From NCBI GenBank assembly GCA_027946555.1, contig JAPEVC010000019.1, forward strand, positions 62,001 to 126,000: a stretch of DNA of 64,000 nucleotides, read 5' to 3'. This DNA is from Gnomoniopsis sp. IMI 355080 (lineage: Eukaryota > Ascomycota > Sordariomycetes > Diaporthales > Gnomoniaceae). The notes beneath the pieces were generated by a model that worked only from the letters and a program-made list of their open reading frames with translations, had not been told where the DNA came from and ran no database searches. Of the stretch, positions 1-12,337 are shown in pieces (position 1 is the stretch's first letter; each line of letters opens with the position of its first letter). Position numbers and translations under genes: made by a program.

Positions 1-803
1 AGCGTGCCGGCATGTTGGCCCCATTCCTGACTGATTTGCACGCCTGACGCGCCGGTCCCGATGACGGCCACGTTTTTCCCCTTGACATCGATGCCTTCGT
101 CTGGCCAGAAGGACGAATGGTGCACGACACCTTTGAACTTCTCGATACCCGGCCAAGCGGGAATGTATCTCTTTGCGGCCTGCAAATGGATTGATTCAGT
201 AGAGAACTCATGTGTGAGACGAAGAGCACTTACAAATCCGGAACCAAGGATGATGAACCTAGCCTTGCTGATGCGACCGTCGGCTGTGTTTAAGATCCAT
301 TTGCCAGTCTCCTGGTTGAACCTGGCTCCCACAACCACGGTGTGGAATGAGCAGTCTTTCTTGATATCCATGACCTTGTCAACATGGTCAAAGTACCTCC
401 GAATCTCTTTGTAATCTGGGTAGTTCGTCGTCCAGTTCCACGAGTTGTACACTTCGGGCCACGAAAATTCGTACTCGGGCACAGCTGAGTCGACACGCGC
501 TCCTGGGTAGCAGTTGAACCTCCATGTACCTCCTAGATCATTTCCAGCTTCGAAGATGACTGCTTTGAAGCCACGTTCTCGGAGGGTCTTCAGGGTAAAG
601 ATGCCACCTAGAAGAGTGTTAAGAATGCTGTATGAGAAGGATCTACCCATTGCTGTGTGACTCTTACTGAAACCTCCTCCGACAATGATGGCGTCCACGT
701 CTAGATCCTCTGCATATGTTCCAGTGTTGCTCTCATGGCGGATCGAATAATCTGTGAGTTCGGTCTTGAACTTCTTCGGTAAGGTGGCGGATGGATCTCC
801 CAT
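1..803 (-). CDS. Baeyer-Villiger monooxygenase (flavin-containing), C-terminus cut by window edge
   Basis: Partial gene. Three exons can be joined: 803-668, 607-234 and 179-1, separated by 60- and 54-base GT..AG introns. The protein opens with a Rossmann FAD site (IIVGGGFSG, around residue 38) whose final residues are completed across the first intron. The linker then holds FKGVVHHSSFWP, which matches the Baeyer-Villiger fingerprint FxGxxxHxxxWP. The second, NADPH-binding Rossmann motif (VIGTGASG) lies just before the edge. The family inserts one oxygen from O2 next to a ketone, using FAD and NADPH, to give an ester or lactone. The start ATG at 803 is the first in frame and a TATATAAT lies about 170 bases upstream. 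It is divergent from the hydrolase gene at 2091. The family is secure; the substrate is unknown. Confidence 0.93.
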   Translation of the reverse strand, partial: MGDPSATLPKKFKTELTDYSIRHESNTGTYAEDLDVDAIIVGGGFSKSHTAMGRSFSYSILNTLLGGIFTLKTLRERGFKAVIFEAGNDLGGTWRFNCYPGARVDSAVPEYEFSWPEVYNSWNWTTNYPDYKEIRRYFDHVDKVMDIKKDCSFHTVVVGARFNQETGKWILNTADGRISKARFIILGSGFVSALRLTHEFSTESIHLQAAKRYIPAWPGIEKFKGVVHHSSFWPDEGIDVKGKNVAVIGTGASGVQISQEWGQHAGT

Positions 804-2090
804 GATTGCTGGAGGGTTAGTCGAACAGCGTACAAACTGTGAATGATTGTAAAATGTGTTATCTTTGAATAGTATGAGGTCGTCCCAACTTTCACGTTGA
901 GTGCTCTCGTAGTCGAAATCTCTCTAAGCTTAGGGGAGGGTATATTTGCTGAACAGGTCCCGCGTGGGCGCCGGATTATATACCCAGTGTGTGTTACCTA
1001 GGACCTGCCACGCCCTCGCTCACTCTACCTGTGCCCTTTGTAATGGTCCAGCTGCACCATTATGCGCCGCCATCCGAGTAGCTGCGGATCCGAAGGTCCT
1101 CAAAGTGCGGAATATGTGGGACGATCCTTGCTCGCTCCCTCACAACGAACTAAGATCTGCATATGCGATACATACTAAGTAAGCCTCGAATCCCCCCGCA
1201 TTGTGTCACTTGGGATCGAATCCGGGGTATTTTCTGGGGTAGCTCTAGCATCCACAGACCTCAAGTATTCCAAGTGGGCCTTGCTTCGCCATCATACACA
1301 GTCCCCTCGTAAACATTGCGTAGGTCAATCAGAAGCATAGCATTCCTGCAGCTTATGGTGAAGATGCTCACAGCACCAAAGTGAGCCCTATCAAAAGACA
1401 TAAAATCTGGTCAAGGAGCCTGACAATCCAGCTGGACTTCCGCCCATGGTACCCGACGCATGCAGTTCGTAACTCGGCAATTCCCAATTAGGTAGTCCGT
1501 CTTCACAACGTCTTCTCATTCTCTCAGGTTTCTCTTCTAAAGGCTCTTGGCCTTGCTTTTAATTCTAAAACCCCAGACCACTAGCTGACATCGTCTGGTA
1601 GATCAAGATACACGGACGAAGGGATATGAGAAATGGGCAGAAATTACCAAAATGTAGAATTCCACCCAGTGTTGTTCCCTTTCCCCAAAAGCCATAGGTG
1701 AGCATCGCGATATATGCCCGTCCCATCTCCGAGGGCCAAGCAACGCGCCACTGCCCCCCAACGGCAGCGGCACGCATCCATCTTCCCCTCATCAGCTGCT
1801 CTCGATTCCTCTGGTCCGGCCAACATTTGAAATCATTCATGACGTTTCCTACGTAGGTAGTGAACCGGTTCCCCTCACAGATTTACGAGCGTTGTGAAAC
1901 TTGGTGGTAAGTATATCACAGCCCGTCTCCTCTGTGCTCTCTGCCCTGTCTGCCCAATCCATCGACGTCTGAGGATCTGGACCTTGTAGCCTTCACTTTT
2001 TCCAAATAGCCGACTAGGCAACTACCTAGCCGACTTAAACTAAATCCAGGCCCTAGGCTCAACACGGTTACCCGATAGATATCTAAGACG
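804..2090. other. Divergent intergenic region between monooxygenase and hydrolase
   Basis: Apart from the TATA-like element this stretch has no convincing gene. Short open frames (for example 1565-1840 on the minus strand) lack family resemblance. It must hold both promoters. It contains copies or near-copies of a CCTAGGTAG-type motif (near 995, 1850 and 2010-2035) that recur in other gaps of the window. Confidence 0.6.
975..982 (-). promoter_or_regulatory. TATA-like element of the Baeyer-Villiger monooxygenase gene
   Basis: On the minus strand this reads TATATAAT. It sits about 172 bases upstream of the monooxygenase ATG, a reasonable distance for a core promoter with a 5' leader. Position and sequence are the only evidence. 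Confidence 0.4.
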
Positions 2091-3681
2091 ATGCCTTTTA
2101 ATCAAGAAACCATCGACACGCTCCGCTCAACGGTAGAGGCCGCGTGCTTTGACCACCGGACTGGTTTGCCGGGCGCCACGGTTGTGGTCGTGGGCAAAGA
2201 TGGCCACGAGCTATTTGCACACTCTGCTGGCCGGCGGGGAGTGGCCAGTCTGGAAGACATGAGCCTCGATAATGCCTTCTGGATTGCATCGTGCACCAAG
2301 GCTATCACTGGTATTGCAGTAAGCACCATTGTCTCCGTGTTGAGGTGCTGTGTCAGATATAGTCCTACACAACCCTCTAGAGAGCCTCGCGACCTCGCCT
2401 GTATTCGGCCTCCGCAGTATGCTGATACGTTTCGCCAGTGTATGCAACTCGTAGAACAGGGGATTTTGAAGCTCGACGATGGCGAGCAGATTGAGAGCTT
2501 GTGTCCCGAGTTGAAGACACTCAAGGTATTGAGGAAAGACCGGACGTTCGAGGATAAGAAGAAGGCCATTACTTTACGGATGTTGCTGTCTCATACTGCT
2601 GGCTTTGGTTATTCTTTCTTCAACGAAAGATTGAGGGATCACAATTACCCCGCCGGTCAAGATGAGTTCAACGGAAGAGTGGAAGAAATGGTTCAGCCAC
2701 TGTTGTTTCAGCCTGGAGAAGGCTGGGAATACGGTGTACGCAGAATCGAATTCTCCTCTCGTGAAGCACAGCCACACTGACTGATTAGCCATAGATCGGC
2801 ATCGACTGGGCTGGCATTGCCCTTGAGCGAGCCACTGGCCTGCGTCTCGGCGACTACATGAAGCAGAATATTTTTGAACCGCTAGGCGTCAAGGATATGG
2901 CTTTTGTACCATCCAAGGATCTGAAGGCAAAGTTAGCATTCATGCACCATCGTACTCCTGATGGTGTTCTGCATCCAAGAGACCATCTCTGCCGAGTGCC
3001 TCTGGTTGTGGAACGAGAAGAGGAAGCCTCACGAGTCTTCCATAGCGGGGGAGGCGGGCTATTCGCTCGGCCGCAGGAGTATTGCAGTGAGTTTGACCTG
3101 CCTTACATCTTGCGATGCAACGTGATGAAGATTAAAGGTATGAGACATGAAGTTGGTGTTGACTCTCCTTAGAAATTCTCGCTGTACTCCTCAACGAAGG
3201 CAAGTCGCCAACGACAGGTGCAACGATTCTTAAGCCGGACACTGTTGCAGAAATGTTCAAGAATCAAATCCCCGAATTTCCCGACTTTGGTCGGCAAGGC
3301 ATTTCGGCTGCAAAGCCAGACCTCACGAACGCGGTTTCGGAAGTCTATCCTGTGGCTGGCAATGTCCCCCAAGGCTGGGGTCTCACGTTCATGTTTAGCA
3401 ATGGCGGTCACACGGGACGAAGCAGGAGCACAGCATTCTGTACGTTCATTAATAAACGAGGCCCATTATTTCCCAACTTTGTATATGCTGGTGCTGACTT
3501 GATGATTAAAACAGGGGCCGGACTGGCAAATTGCTGGTGGTGGTGTGATCCGGAGAATGGTGTTGCTGGCATGGTTGCCACGCAGATTCTGCCTTTTGGC
3601 GATGCGAATGTCCTCAAGCTTTGGTCCGACATAGAATCTGAGGTATACGTCGGGCTTCATGCTGCCGAGGTAGGTCAGTGA
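2091..3681 (+). CDS. Beta-lactamase-family serine hydrolase / transesterase
   Basis: Five exons join cleanly: 2091-2318, 2439-2735, 2795-3086, 3173-3439 and 3515-3681, giving 416 residues. The catalytic SxxK motif is SCTK near residue 68. The general-base tyrosine is probably in WEYGIGIDWAG, which is restored across the second intron. The C-terminal half has HSGGGGLFARPQEYC and WWWCDPENGVAG blocks typical of fungal EstB/LovD-like proteins (PF00144). Members hydrolyse esters or move acyl groups in secondary metabolism. No signal peptide is visible, so it is probably cytosolic. The last intron (3440-3514) has no stop and is a multiple of three, but removing it restores the conserved FWAGL block. 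It is divergent from the Baeyer-Villiger enzyme, so a shared pathway is plausible but unproven. Confidence 0.9.
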
Positions 3682-4159
3682 CCAGGCGATTCTTTGACAA
3701 GCAGTCAACGCTATTTGCGCCGTCGGCCAAAGGAAGGAGGTGCCGCAGTGCAATACTTGAGCGAAGTAGCCAAGATGTCTCGAGAATGGAATCAATATCA
3801 TGTAAGAAGCAAGACATCTCCACGCCATCGGATGAAAACCCGGATGATTGGATTCTTAGGCTAGGTCCTGTTTTCAAGCTACATAAAACCGAAAAAAATA
3901 GAAGGGGAAAAAAATTCGGCAAAGTGGTATCATTGACAAAACCCATCATTCGTGAATGGCCATAGTCCCTTTCAAAGGTTGACCTCTTGCCCATGCACCC
4001 CTCATACTCAACGCCAATGCCCCCATGATTTCAAATGCATATACTGGTCTCAGAACCTTGCGGTCTGATCTTTAGGATGTCATTCCGCCGCAGATTCCGA
4101 AAACTTCGTTGAGGAATGCACACGGTATTTTCGTCGTTTCGTTGTTTCATTTGTACATG
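3682..4159. other. Convergent 3' intergenic region
   Basis: Lies between the 3' ends of the hydrolase (+) and the FAD oxidase (-). I see only presumed 3' untranslated sequence. The open frame at 3678-3965 has no family resemblance. Confidence 0.5.
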
Positions 4160-5637
4160 CTAGGATTTGGCAGGTTGAACGCTTTGCGGGTTATGGAATA
4201 CGTCGGCCGGGTCCCATATGGCTTTGATAGCCTCCAGAGTAGGTAGGTTGCCCTCCCAGTACTGCTCTTGCGGGTTTCCGGTCATGTTCACGTCCACGTA
4301 TCCTGGATATGTGCCCCTTGCCGTGGTATTGGATGGCAGATAGCCAACCAGCTGATTGTGAAAATCAGTCAAGAAGTTATATGTTGTTGACGACAAGGAA
4401 AGTAAGTCAATAGCGTATGACTGATAGAACATGATCTTGTTGCGATGTGCGTACCCCGTGGCATTCATAGGAACGTCTGCCACGGCGCCACCGGAAGCAT
4501 CAAAGATGATGAACCATAGAATGGTGCCCTTGTCGGCGCTCTCGAGATCCTGGAATAACTGTGTGGCAGAGTCATTCGTTAGAAGGTCTTGCTGTCGGAG
4601 CCCAAGGCTCTTGGAGTAGAACCAGGACGCCACATTGGACAGGTACAGTGCCTCTTGCTCCGCCAAAGCAGCCATGGATCCAAGCCAGTCGGTGACCACG
4701 AGTGTACCGTTCTGAGGGAGGCGGTCCAGAATCCCAGTGGCGTTGAATTCTTCTTGCGTCCCGTAGAAATTGCCCGTGATTGTTGCGCCTAGAGGAGAGA
4801 CGACAAACTCTGTACCAAAGCGACGATCCAATGTAGGATCGGCCACGAGGTCTTGCCACTGCATAAAAGAACTCGAAATTTTCACTGGATCGACGCCAAA
4901 GGTGAAGTCGAATGAAAACTGGACGACATCGCCTGGCTCCGGATGTGTTCTCATGACAAACTCTGTGATAATTCCGAAGCTGGCACCAGCACCTCGGAGA
5001 CCAAAAAAGAGATCCGAGTTTGTGTTCTCGCTTGCTCGAAGAATCGTTCCGTTGGCAGTGACGACTTCGACTTCGACGACGTGATCCAACGCTGCTCCCC
5101 ACATCCTCGACATTGGCCCAAGTCCACCCTACACACCAGCTTGTCAGTACATCAAGGACTTTCCGAGGTGGATTCCGTCGGGCAAGATGAAAAGGTTGAA
5201 CTCACAATCGTTGCATGCCCGCCTATACCTACTCCAGGGCACACACCGTGCGCAAAGGCACGACCGGTCTTGTGCAGATTGGTGTCGACGTCGCCCAAAT
5301 TCATGCCCGCGCCAATGGTAGCATACCATGTCGTCTCATTCATGCTGTACTGTTGAAGATTGACGAGGTCAACTTCGATGGATCCGTCTCCCATGGCAAA
5401 GTTGCTGTATGAGTGGCCTCCCGACCTCGCCTGCACCGTGACGGAGTTGTTGACTGCGCATTGCACGATTTCTGCGACATCGTCCGCCGAATTTGGCCGT
5501 ATGACAGCGGCGGGGGTAACTTCGATGGCCAGATTATAGGATTTTACCCACGATGCTTGGTAGAAAGGGTTCCAATCGCTCGAGAAGGCGACATCAACAC
5601 CAATGTTGTTGAGACAGTCCTGCATGGACGTAGCCAT
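4160..5637 (-). CDS. Berberine-bridge-type FAD-linked oxidase, bicovalent flavin
   Basis: Two exons, 5637-5206 and 5128-4160, split by a 77-base intron, give 466 residues. The N-terminal PP-loop FAD-binding domain has RSGGHSY (near residue 92), whose His normally bonds the flavin 8-alpha carbon. HGVCPGVGIGGH (near residue 130) supplies the Cys that bonds C6. Having both is the signature of glucooligosaccharide-oxidase and THC-synthase-like enzymes, which oxidise sugars or natural-product alcohols and amines with O2. The C-terminal BBE segment ends in WDPADVFHNPQSV. An in-frame TAG precedes the chosen ATG, and the N-terminus (MATSMQDCLNN) shows no obvious signal peptide, unusual because many relatives are secreted. 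An unseen upstream exon could supply one. Substrate unknown. Confidence 0.92.
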
Positions 5638-7704
5638 GGCTAACAGTGTCGAATGGACTGCCTATCTGGTTCTTAAGTGAGTGATTCTGTTGACTGATAG
5701 CTGCGTGGACTGGGACCCGTAAGAGCCAATTTAGTGGTCGGTCGAAAGGTTGGGGCTCGGAGGACTGTGGCGTAGTAGTTGTTGCAAAGCCGATTTATGA
5801 AGGCTTTTAGGCAAATCGTCATCAGAACTTGCTCCTCGACTTTCCTTCTTGGCCAGGTTATCCCCAGAGCAGTGACGAAGTCGTCTTTGTTTGCTATTCG
5901 TGACTCGTAAACGACGCTGTGCAACTTGACTATTTCAATGTGCTATGCCGCTTGCCAAATTGGACGAAGCTTGCAATTGGATCCAGACCTCAACTTCAGG
6001 AAGTATTGAGAAGTAGAGTATTCCAGGAACACAATGTTGGTCTCTGCAACTTGTACCTCGCCATTTTGTGCCACTTATAATGACGATTCACGAATGCCTG
6101 ATATTCTTATATGCTGGCAGTCGCTTGTCCAACCCAGAATAATTGATGTATATCGCCAGGTAGTTCAGGATAAATTGCCCTATCACAGAATTGAGGCAGA
6201 CTACGGGGCGCAGTATAATTCATGCGAGCTGCCCCTGAGTACAATTTTTGTGGACTCACCCGGCTGTGAACATATCTCATAGGATGTAACCTCTGGCCCT
6301 TGAACCCGGGGCATTGGTGGTGTCCTGGCTCGATAGGCCACGGTCAGCTCAACTAACCGCCGCTCCCGGTTGTCGGCATCCTGAATTTGCCGCATGAAAA
6401 TGTGACAAGTAGCATAGCTATGCCTGATGTGCAAATAATGAATCAAGGGGAGTTACTGTAGCTATATATCTAGTATCAATGTCCGGTAAATTCCGCGCGA
6501 GACTGACATTTATTTGGGTCGTTTAGCAGGCCTGCAGGGACCGACTGGACACGAACCCGCTTGTACGAAGTCAAATACCCCATATACGCTCTACATATTT
6601 GCAAGGGAGTCTGACATATTGGTAGGTGGAAGCTGCAGCAAGGGTCTTTTTGAGCACTCGAAGGCCCACACGTCAACTTTTCTACTTATGATTGACGAGT
6701 TGAAAAGGACGGTTGTATGTACTCCGTACTGAAACAATGCGATATGCAGAGGGCAAGGGGTCCACCACTCTAGTCTGCATGATAGCTCACCCCCAAATGG
6801 CCTCACTTTCATTACATACCTAGGTAGCTACGGTCCCTCATTTTGACATGCGACGTGTGTATAATAAGGTATGCCACAAGAAAGGATGCCAGTCTTGCTT
6901 GGTGTTCTTTCCTAATTGGGACGCGTGACAAATTCTTATTGGCTGAGACGAACAACCCCGTTGTGCCAGCAACCCTGCAGCTCATTACGTCCCTGTCTCT
7001 ATTTCAATTTTGAGTACTGTGATAGAACAAAATCGAGAGACACTAGGTCAATATTTTACTTAGAAAGCTGGGGTCTTCAGATTGTTACAGATATGGTTGA
7101 TCACTCCTTTACAGCCTTCTCAACGACACTGAACTTTAGCTGGAAATCATTATGGTCTATAATCAAAAATCCCACCGAAGACAAGTCTCGTCGCGTCAAG
7201 CGCCAATACATTCCGTTCCAAAATCACCTGTTCTTCCTCAATCCACCGCCGACACCTCGGTAACCGAGTTTCTGTACTCACGATGGCTTGGCATTAGAAC
7301 TTGGCAGACAATTCCTGCTCCAACTGGCTCCACAACACGCCGAAATTCGGCAGGATTACCCAATTTTCCGCTTCATGATCCGGGAATAATACATGATCGA
7401 TAAGATTAGATTCCGCCTGGTGTCGTGGCTTCGCATCCGCTTTGTGCCACTTTGCTGTAACCGAGGCGTGCGCCCAGCCGCTAGGCCTTGAGTAGGGGGA
7501 TCTGATAATTTTTCTAGCGGTCCTCCAGGTGGGTTTTCTAAGACACAGCGCGAGGAGAAATCTGCGTAAGCTTTCGTCGAGTCCACTTTTCCGGAGTCAG
7601 TTGTTGGGCATACAAAAGATGTGCACAGCTGCTGTTTTTCCCCCCCAGACCCGGTTTGGCTGCCCATCCTCGCCGCAGACCAGCCCGCAGCCTCGCCCGT
7701 CACC
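5638..7704. other. Long divergent intergenic region
   Basis: Two kilobases separate the FAD oxidase (-) and the MFS transporter (+). No open frame shows recognisable domains or plausible splicing. It holds a TACCTAGGTAG motif at 6817-6827 and a GTACTCCGTAC palindrome-like motif at 6719-6729, both of which recur elsewhere. Presumably both promoters lie here. Confidence 0.5.
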
Positions 7705-9382
7705 ATGGAAGAAGAGAAGAAGACGCCCTCCGGGGTTGTGGTAACGACCGATGCTCGTAGCGATGACACTCCTACGACAAATGAGGACAGCGGCAGTACG
7801 GTCAGCTCCAAGGTTCCTTGGTCTATGAAAGTCCTTGCGGTCATTTTGGTCACCTCGATTGGGTTCGGTTCACACTGGGCTTCCGGTGTCACGGGTGCCA
7901 TGAAGAGTACATTGAAGAAGGTAAGCAGATCTCTCCGGCACTATGGCCCTTGTGTATCCTTTCTGACGCCTTGAAATTACCTACAGGAGCTCAACATCTC
8001 CAATACACAATACTCCGTCATGACTTCAAGCAAGGACTTCATGGTGACCGCTTTGATACTTGTCACGGGTTCAGTGACTGACAGAATGGGAGGCGCCAGT
8101 ATGTTCTGCCTTTTGACCAACTCTATGCCCAAACCCAAACTTATAAGATCCAGATGCAATGCTGTACGGAAATGTCATTTACACCGTTGGCTCCATTTTG
8201 ATCGCCGCGGCCGCCCAAGTCCGGAGCTACAAATTCATGATTGTGGCCACCATCGTCCAAGCACTGGGCGATATTGCTACGCAAGTCGCGCAGTACAAAA
8301 TATTCACATCCTGGTTTGCGCCCTCAAACGGCTTCGCCTCGACGCTTGGTTTTGAGCTCGGCGTCGGCAAAATTGGTCAATTTGTCGGTCAAGCCACAGC
8401 AAACATCATTGCAGAGAATCTCGGTGATTTCGCTTGGGTCTACTGGATGGCTGTCTTCATGAACATCTTTACCAACATCAACACTCTGGCCTTTTACTAT
8501 TTCAACAAGTGGTCTGAGAAGCGTTACGGAAACCTCGCCGATCCGGCGACGGGCGAAAAGCTCACGGAAAAGAATAAGAAATTCGAGATCAAAAAGACGC
8601 TGGAGCTTCCATGGCCGTTCTGGTGTATCATCGCATTCAGCATTTTCGAAACGTCGACAGCCAACGTGTTTTCCTCAAACGCAACAGAATTGGCTCAACA
8701 GCGTTTCAACGTTTCAGCGGTGACTGCTGGCTGGTACTCTGCCCTTTCGCAGTACATGGGCTTCTTCTTGGTTCCCCTTGTTGGCCTTTTCATCGATATT
8801 ATTGGTCAGCGCTTAAATGTCATGCTCGTCTGCGGCTCTGGCGTCTGCCTTGCAATGTGTCTGGCAGCATGGGGCCCGACACAAAGTGGGACAGCTGCAA
8901 GCTTCGGTGTCTATGCATTTGCCTTGTCACTTGGCCCTACCGTCATTATCGACGCTATACGGACCTCTATGTGGTATCAAGAGGTTTTCGGCACCGCTTA
9001 TGGCATCAAGATCGGCATTAACAATTGCATGAACATCATTGTGGCTATCATTACAGGCGTCATTCAGGATGAGGATGACAACAGCTATGACAGGGTCGTC
9101 ATTGTGTACGTGTTCCTCTCGGCAGCCTCTGCCCTGGTGGCACTTGTCAATTGCGGTATAGCCCATTTCAACCTTAGTCTAGGCAGGCTTCAGTGGTCCA
9201 GGAAGAAGAGGATCCAGGATGGAGCTGTCATACAGGAACTGAAGATGAAGTTCGAAGACCACGAGCGGGGAGGGCGCAATAGGACGATCAGCCTGGTTTG
9301 TTTCTGTGGAATGTTGGTTCTCACCCTAGGCGCATGGGCCGCATACTTCTGGGGAGTCGCTGAAGGCGGTTCATACCTGTAA
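7705..9382 (+). CDS. Major facilitator superfamily transporter, MFSD1-like
   Basis: Three exons (7705-7920, 7987-8098, 8154-9382) give 518 residues. The start ATG sits in CACCATGG, a strong initiation context. A short charged cytosolic N-terminus leads into the first membrane helix (VLAVILVTSIGFGSHWASG). A SVTDRMGG loop follows, resembling the loop-2 signature of the superfamily. About twelve hydrophobic segments are spread through the protein, with a charged central loop (roughly residues 230-250). The arrangement of the N-terminal helices recalls the MFSD1 group of lysosomal/vacuolar carriers, but this rests on recall rather than a search. Substrate and membrane are not readable. It could export a product of the neighbouring oxidative enzymes, or be an unrelated housekeeping carrier. 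Confidence 0.88.
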
Positions 9383-10657
9383 TGTTGCTTCGCGTATTCC
9401 CAAATATGCATTAGTTGCGCACACAAGTCACCGTTTTTGCGGTGGAGGATGTCTTCAAATACTGGGGATTGGGAGGTTGGTCGGCACAAGACGTAGAGGT
9501 CGAGGCAAAACCATCACAATTGGGTTTGAAGGTACGATACATACATATGGAGTGCCTTACCTTGACATATCACAAATAATATAATGACCACTAAGGGATG
9601 AGGGCCGCCACGGGAGCACTACAGATGCCGCGTATTTGATGGCCCGTGCGATACTACTGCAGTAAGTCCATCTGATTGTGTACTGTGCTGACCTCGGGCC
9701 GTCGAGCCCCCTCGTGTCATTATTCTTACCTGCCATAGTGCAATACTGTATGACGTACTGGGCGACGTAACATTGATATTGATCCGTGATTCAGTTTTGC
9801 AATTTTCACGTCACTTGGGCGGGTTGAGACGACTTGAGACCATTGCCAGTGGGATGGAAGACGGGTCGACGGCCCGGCCTGTGCCTCGTGAGCTATGGCC
9901 CATCCTTCACGGGTTGTCTGTCTTGCCACATCATACCTGAGTTGCACCTGATGGACTGAAAAACAAAAGACGAACATTGAGTCTGCTGCATTTGTTTCAA
10001 CGGCTTCAAACGAGGGTCGATTCATGACGTTCGTTCCGATTGGCGCTTTCCGGCAGGCGAGAGCACACGTGCATCTCCCGTTGTTTGTTTCATCTGTTTC
10101 CTCTAGAGCTATGATGAAGTGAGTTCAGATACCTTTATCAAAGGTCGCGGGTAATGCCCAGATCGCCTGCAGCTCAAGTCCTTGCACGGTCTTTCTGATA
10201 CTAACTTTCGCGAAGGCCCCGAATCATGATTTCTTGACTTTGCCCAGACTTTTCGTTTCATTATACCACATCAGGCTCTGCTTCGGCCGATGCAGGCTCG
10301 TTAGCAGTCGTGCCAATGCCTTGGAAAGATGCTCATTGGTGCCACGCGCCGTGATCCGGCCGTCAATCCGGAGTCGCAGGGATCACCTAGCTGAGTCCGA
10401 TGTGCAATGGTTTCTGACTTCAGACTCGACACCCCACAACCGATATTATACAGCTTGGTGTTGAGAATCGTTACTTCTCGGTCATTCTCCGCTCGCCTTG
10501 TAGCTACTTACTAGAGTTCAGCCCTTGCTCTCGTGGGCCAGCTCCGGACCATCCGTGTTGTTTCTTATGTATTGAATACCTCATTGTACATACCAACAAA
10601 GACTTGACTTTGTGGAAGAGAGGGTAATGGAGTCCAATTGGGTCCCATGGGAAAATA
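9383..10657. other. Intergenic region downstream of the MFS transporter
   Basis: Contains the transporter 3' end and presumably the promoter of the membrane protein at 10658. Open frames at 9726-10025 and 10234-10464 have no recognisable features. Nothing else seen. Confidence 0.5.
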
Positions 10658-11692
10658 ATGGGCAGCGGCTCTTCAGACGCCATGCTTAAGCCACCACCTG
10701 CACCGATGACGGTGGATGCAAACCCTTTACCAGGCCCGGCGCCTACAAGAGTACCATCCCCAACGGCTGTGCTAGATGACCGCCAAGTCAGCATAGTCAT
10801 AACTGTAGCCACTGTTGCTGGTCCACCGACTATCACCGCATTGAGCAGTTCGCTTTTAGCAGCCCAACGAACCATCTCACTCCTCTCAAGTGAACTCCAG
10901 CAAGCGCAACTCGCTTCTGTGAGCGCTGTGGCCTCGGCACAGTCGGCCGCAGCTGCGTCTGCGCTCTCCACGGTTGCCAGCGTCTCCAGCAGTGCTGCCT
11001 TGGCCCTTGCCAGCGCTTCGAGCCTTGTGGCGAATGCCAATGCAGCGGCCGTGGCAGCGAGCCGATCGGCAGATGCTGCTATAGCCAACGCCAGCAGTAT
11101 ACAAGTCTGTCATATCCGAGCGGGTTGACTCATTCTCAAAGGGGCGTTGAAGCTGACATTTTTCCAGGCTCAAGCCGATCTCACTCAACGACTCGACCCC
11201 AATCGCTTCACAGAAACTCAGCTCGCTATTGCCGTTGTTGTGTCCATCATCGGCACGTTGGCGCTGTCCTTGGTTGGCTTTCTTTTGTTTGCGAATTATC
11301 GAGAAAGGCGGGAGCAGAAGAGGAACCGCCAGCTGAAGGAATTGATTCTGAGGCCAAACAGTGCCAATAGCTCCGGGACTGGTGATGCCATATGGGACGA
11401 GGTTTACAACAGGCGGCCATCGCGAAGACTGCCCCGGGACTTCCAACGGCCTCGCATGGTCCAGACAACGCCACCTCGTGGACCGCCCCGAATGCCAGTA
11501 CCACAGCCGCCCGAGACTATTGGAGAGGAAAGAGAACCGGCAGAGCGGCCAATGAGTACAGAATCTAATGGTAATGGTCCTGTCTTTACCTTGTTTCCAC
11601 GAGTCGTTCCGGCAGATAGGAGAGAGGTACTATCTCCTCAGCGGACTGCGCCCCCGAGAAGTCCTTTCACTTATCATGGGGGACGAATATAA
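10658..11692 (+). CDS. Ala/Ser-rich single-pass membrane protein, unknown function
   Basis: Two exons, 10658-11104 and 11168-11692, joined in phase 0 give 323 residues. The order is: a proline-rich start (residues 10-35); a long Ala/Ser-rich stretch (about 55-148) of low complexity, likely helical or O-glycosylated; a single hydrophobic helix at about 167-190; a basic stop-transfer segment (YRERREQKRNRQ); and a proline/arginine-rich tail. This resembles fungal type I or III surface sensors in architecture only. No signal peptide is visible at this ATG, and an in-frame TAA lies just upstream, so either the helix acts as signal-anchor or a first exon is missing. The donor (GTCTGT) is weak. Function not assigned. 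Confidence 0.65.
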
Positions 11693-12337
11693 GCATTTGG
11701 TATAGAGACTCGAGAATTTTGTTGCATAGGGGTAGCCCTAAAGTAGCTAGCTATTATTGGTGGGCTGCTTGCAAGAAGCGACGGATTGTTTTGTATAAAG
11801 GACTGGCAACGAGGGATTTTGCAGACGGGGGCACCTACTGGCACCGTCTGAACATGTACAAATGAAGTTATTGTGGAAGTGCGATATCAGTGGCATTTAA
11901 TCATTAATGAAAGTAAATAATCCAAATATCACAACTAATTCTCCATCTCGTTTAATCACAGAATGACCACAACCAGAAATATTTACTTTATGAATCTGGA
12001 GGCGGGTAGATGTCCATCGAGAAAGCCTTCGATGCGGGTTGGGGTTTGGAATTTTCGACCAGGATTGGCTTCAAGATATTCTTGGACCTCGTCAAATTCC
12101 CAAGCTATACCTGACTGATCAGGCTTTCCCACTCATGAGACTTGTTTGGAAGCTGAGCTCGATATTCTCACAGGCTCTGAAAGTCCTATCCTATTGACCC
12201 GACGGAAAGCCCGTGCTATCGTTTCCACTTGAATCCGCCCTGGCTAGACCTGGGAACATCCTCGCGCCGACCACACAGTCACAAACCCTCCCGCGTCTCG
12301 CCGACTTGACCTCTGCACATCGCGGCCAGAAAGCAAG
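11693..12337. other. Intergenic region between membrane protein and translin
   Basis: Presumed 3' and 5' flanking sequence. No open frame, RNA gene or repeat that I can support. Confidence 0.5.

Noticed and set aside
1214..1222. GATCGAATC resembling a tRNA B box
   Set aside because: The flanks do not form a T-arm stem, and no A box or acceptor pairing is present at the needed distance.
10504..11088. Minus-strand 194-codon open frame
   Set aside because: It is the antisense shadow of the Ala/Ser-rich gene; its Ala-rich content follows from the same codons.
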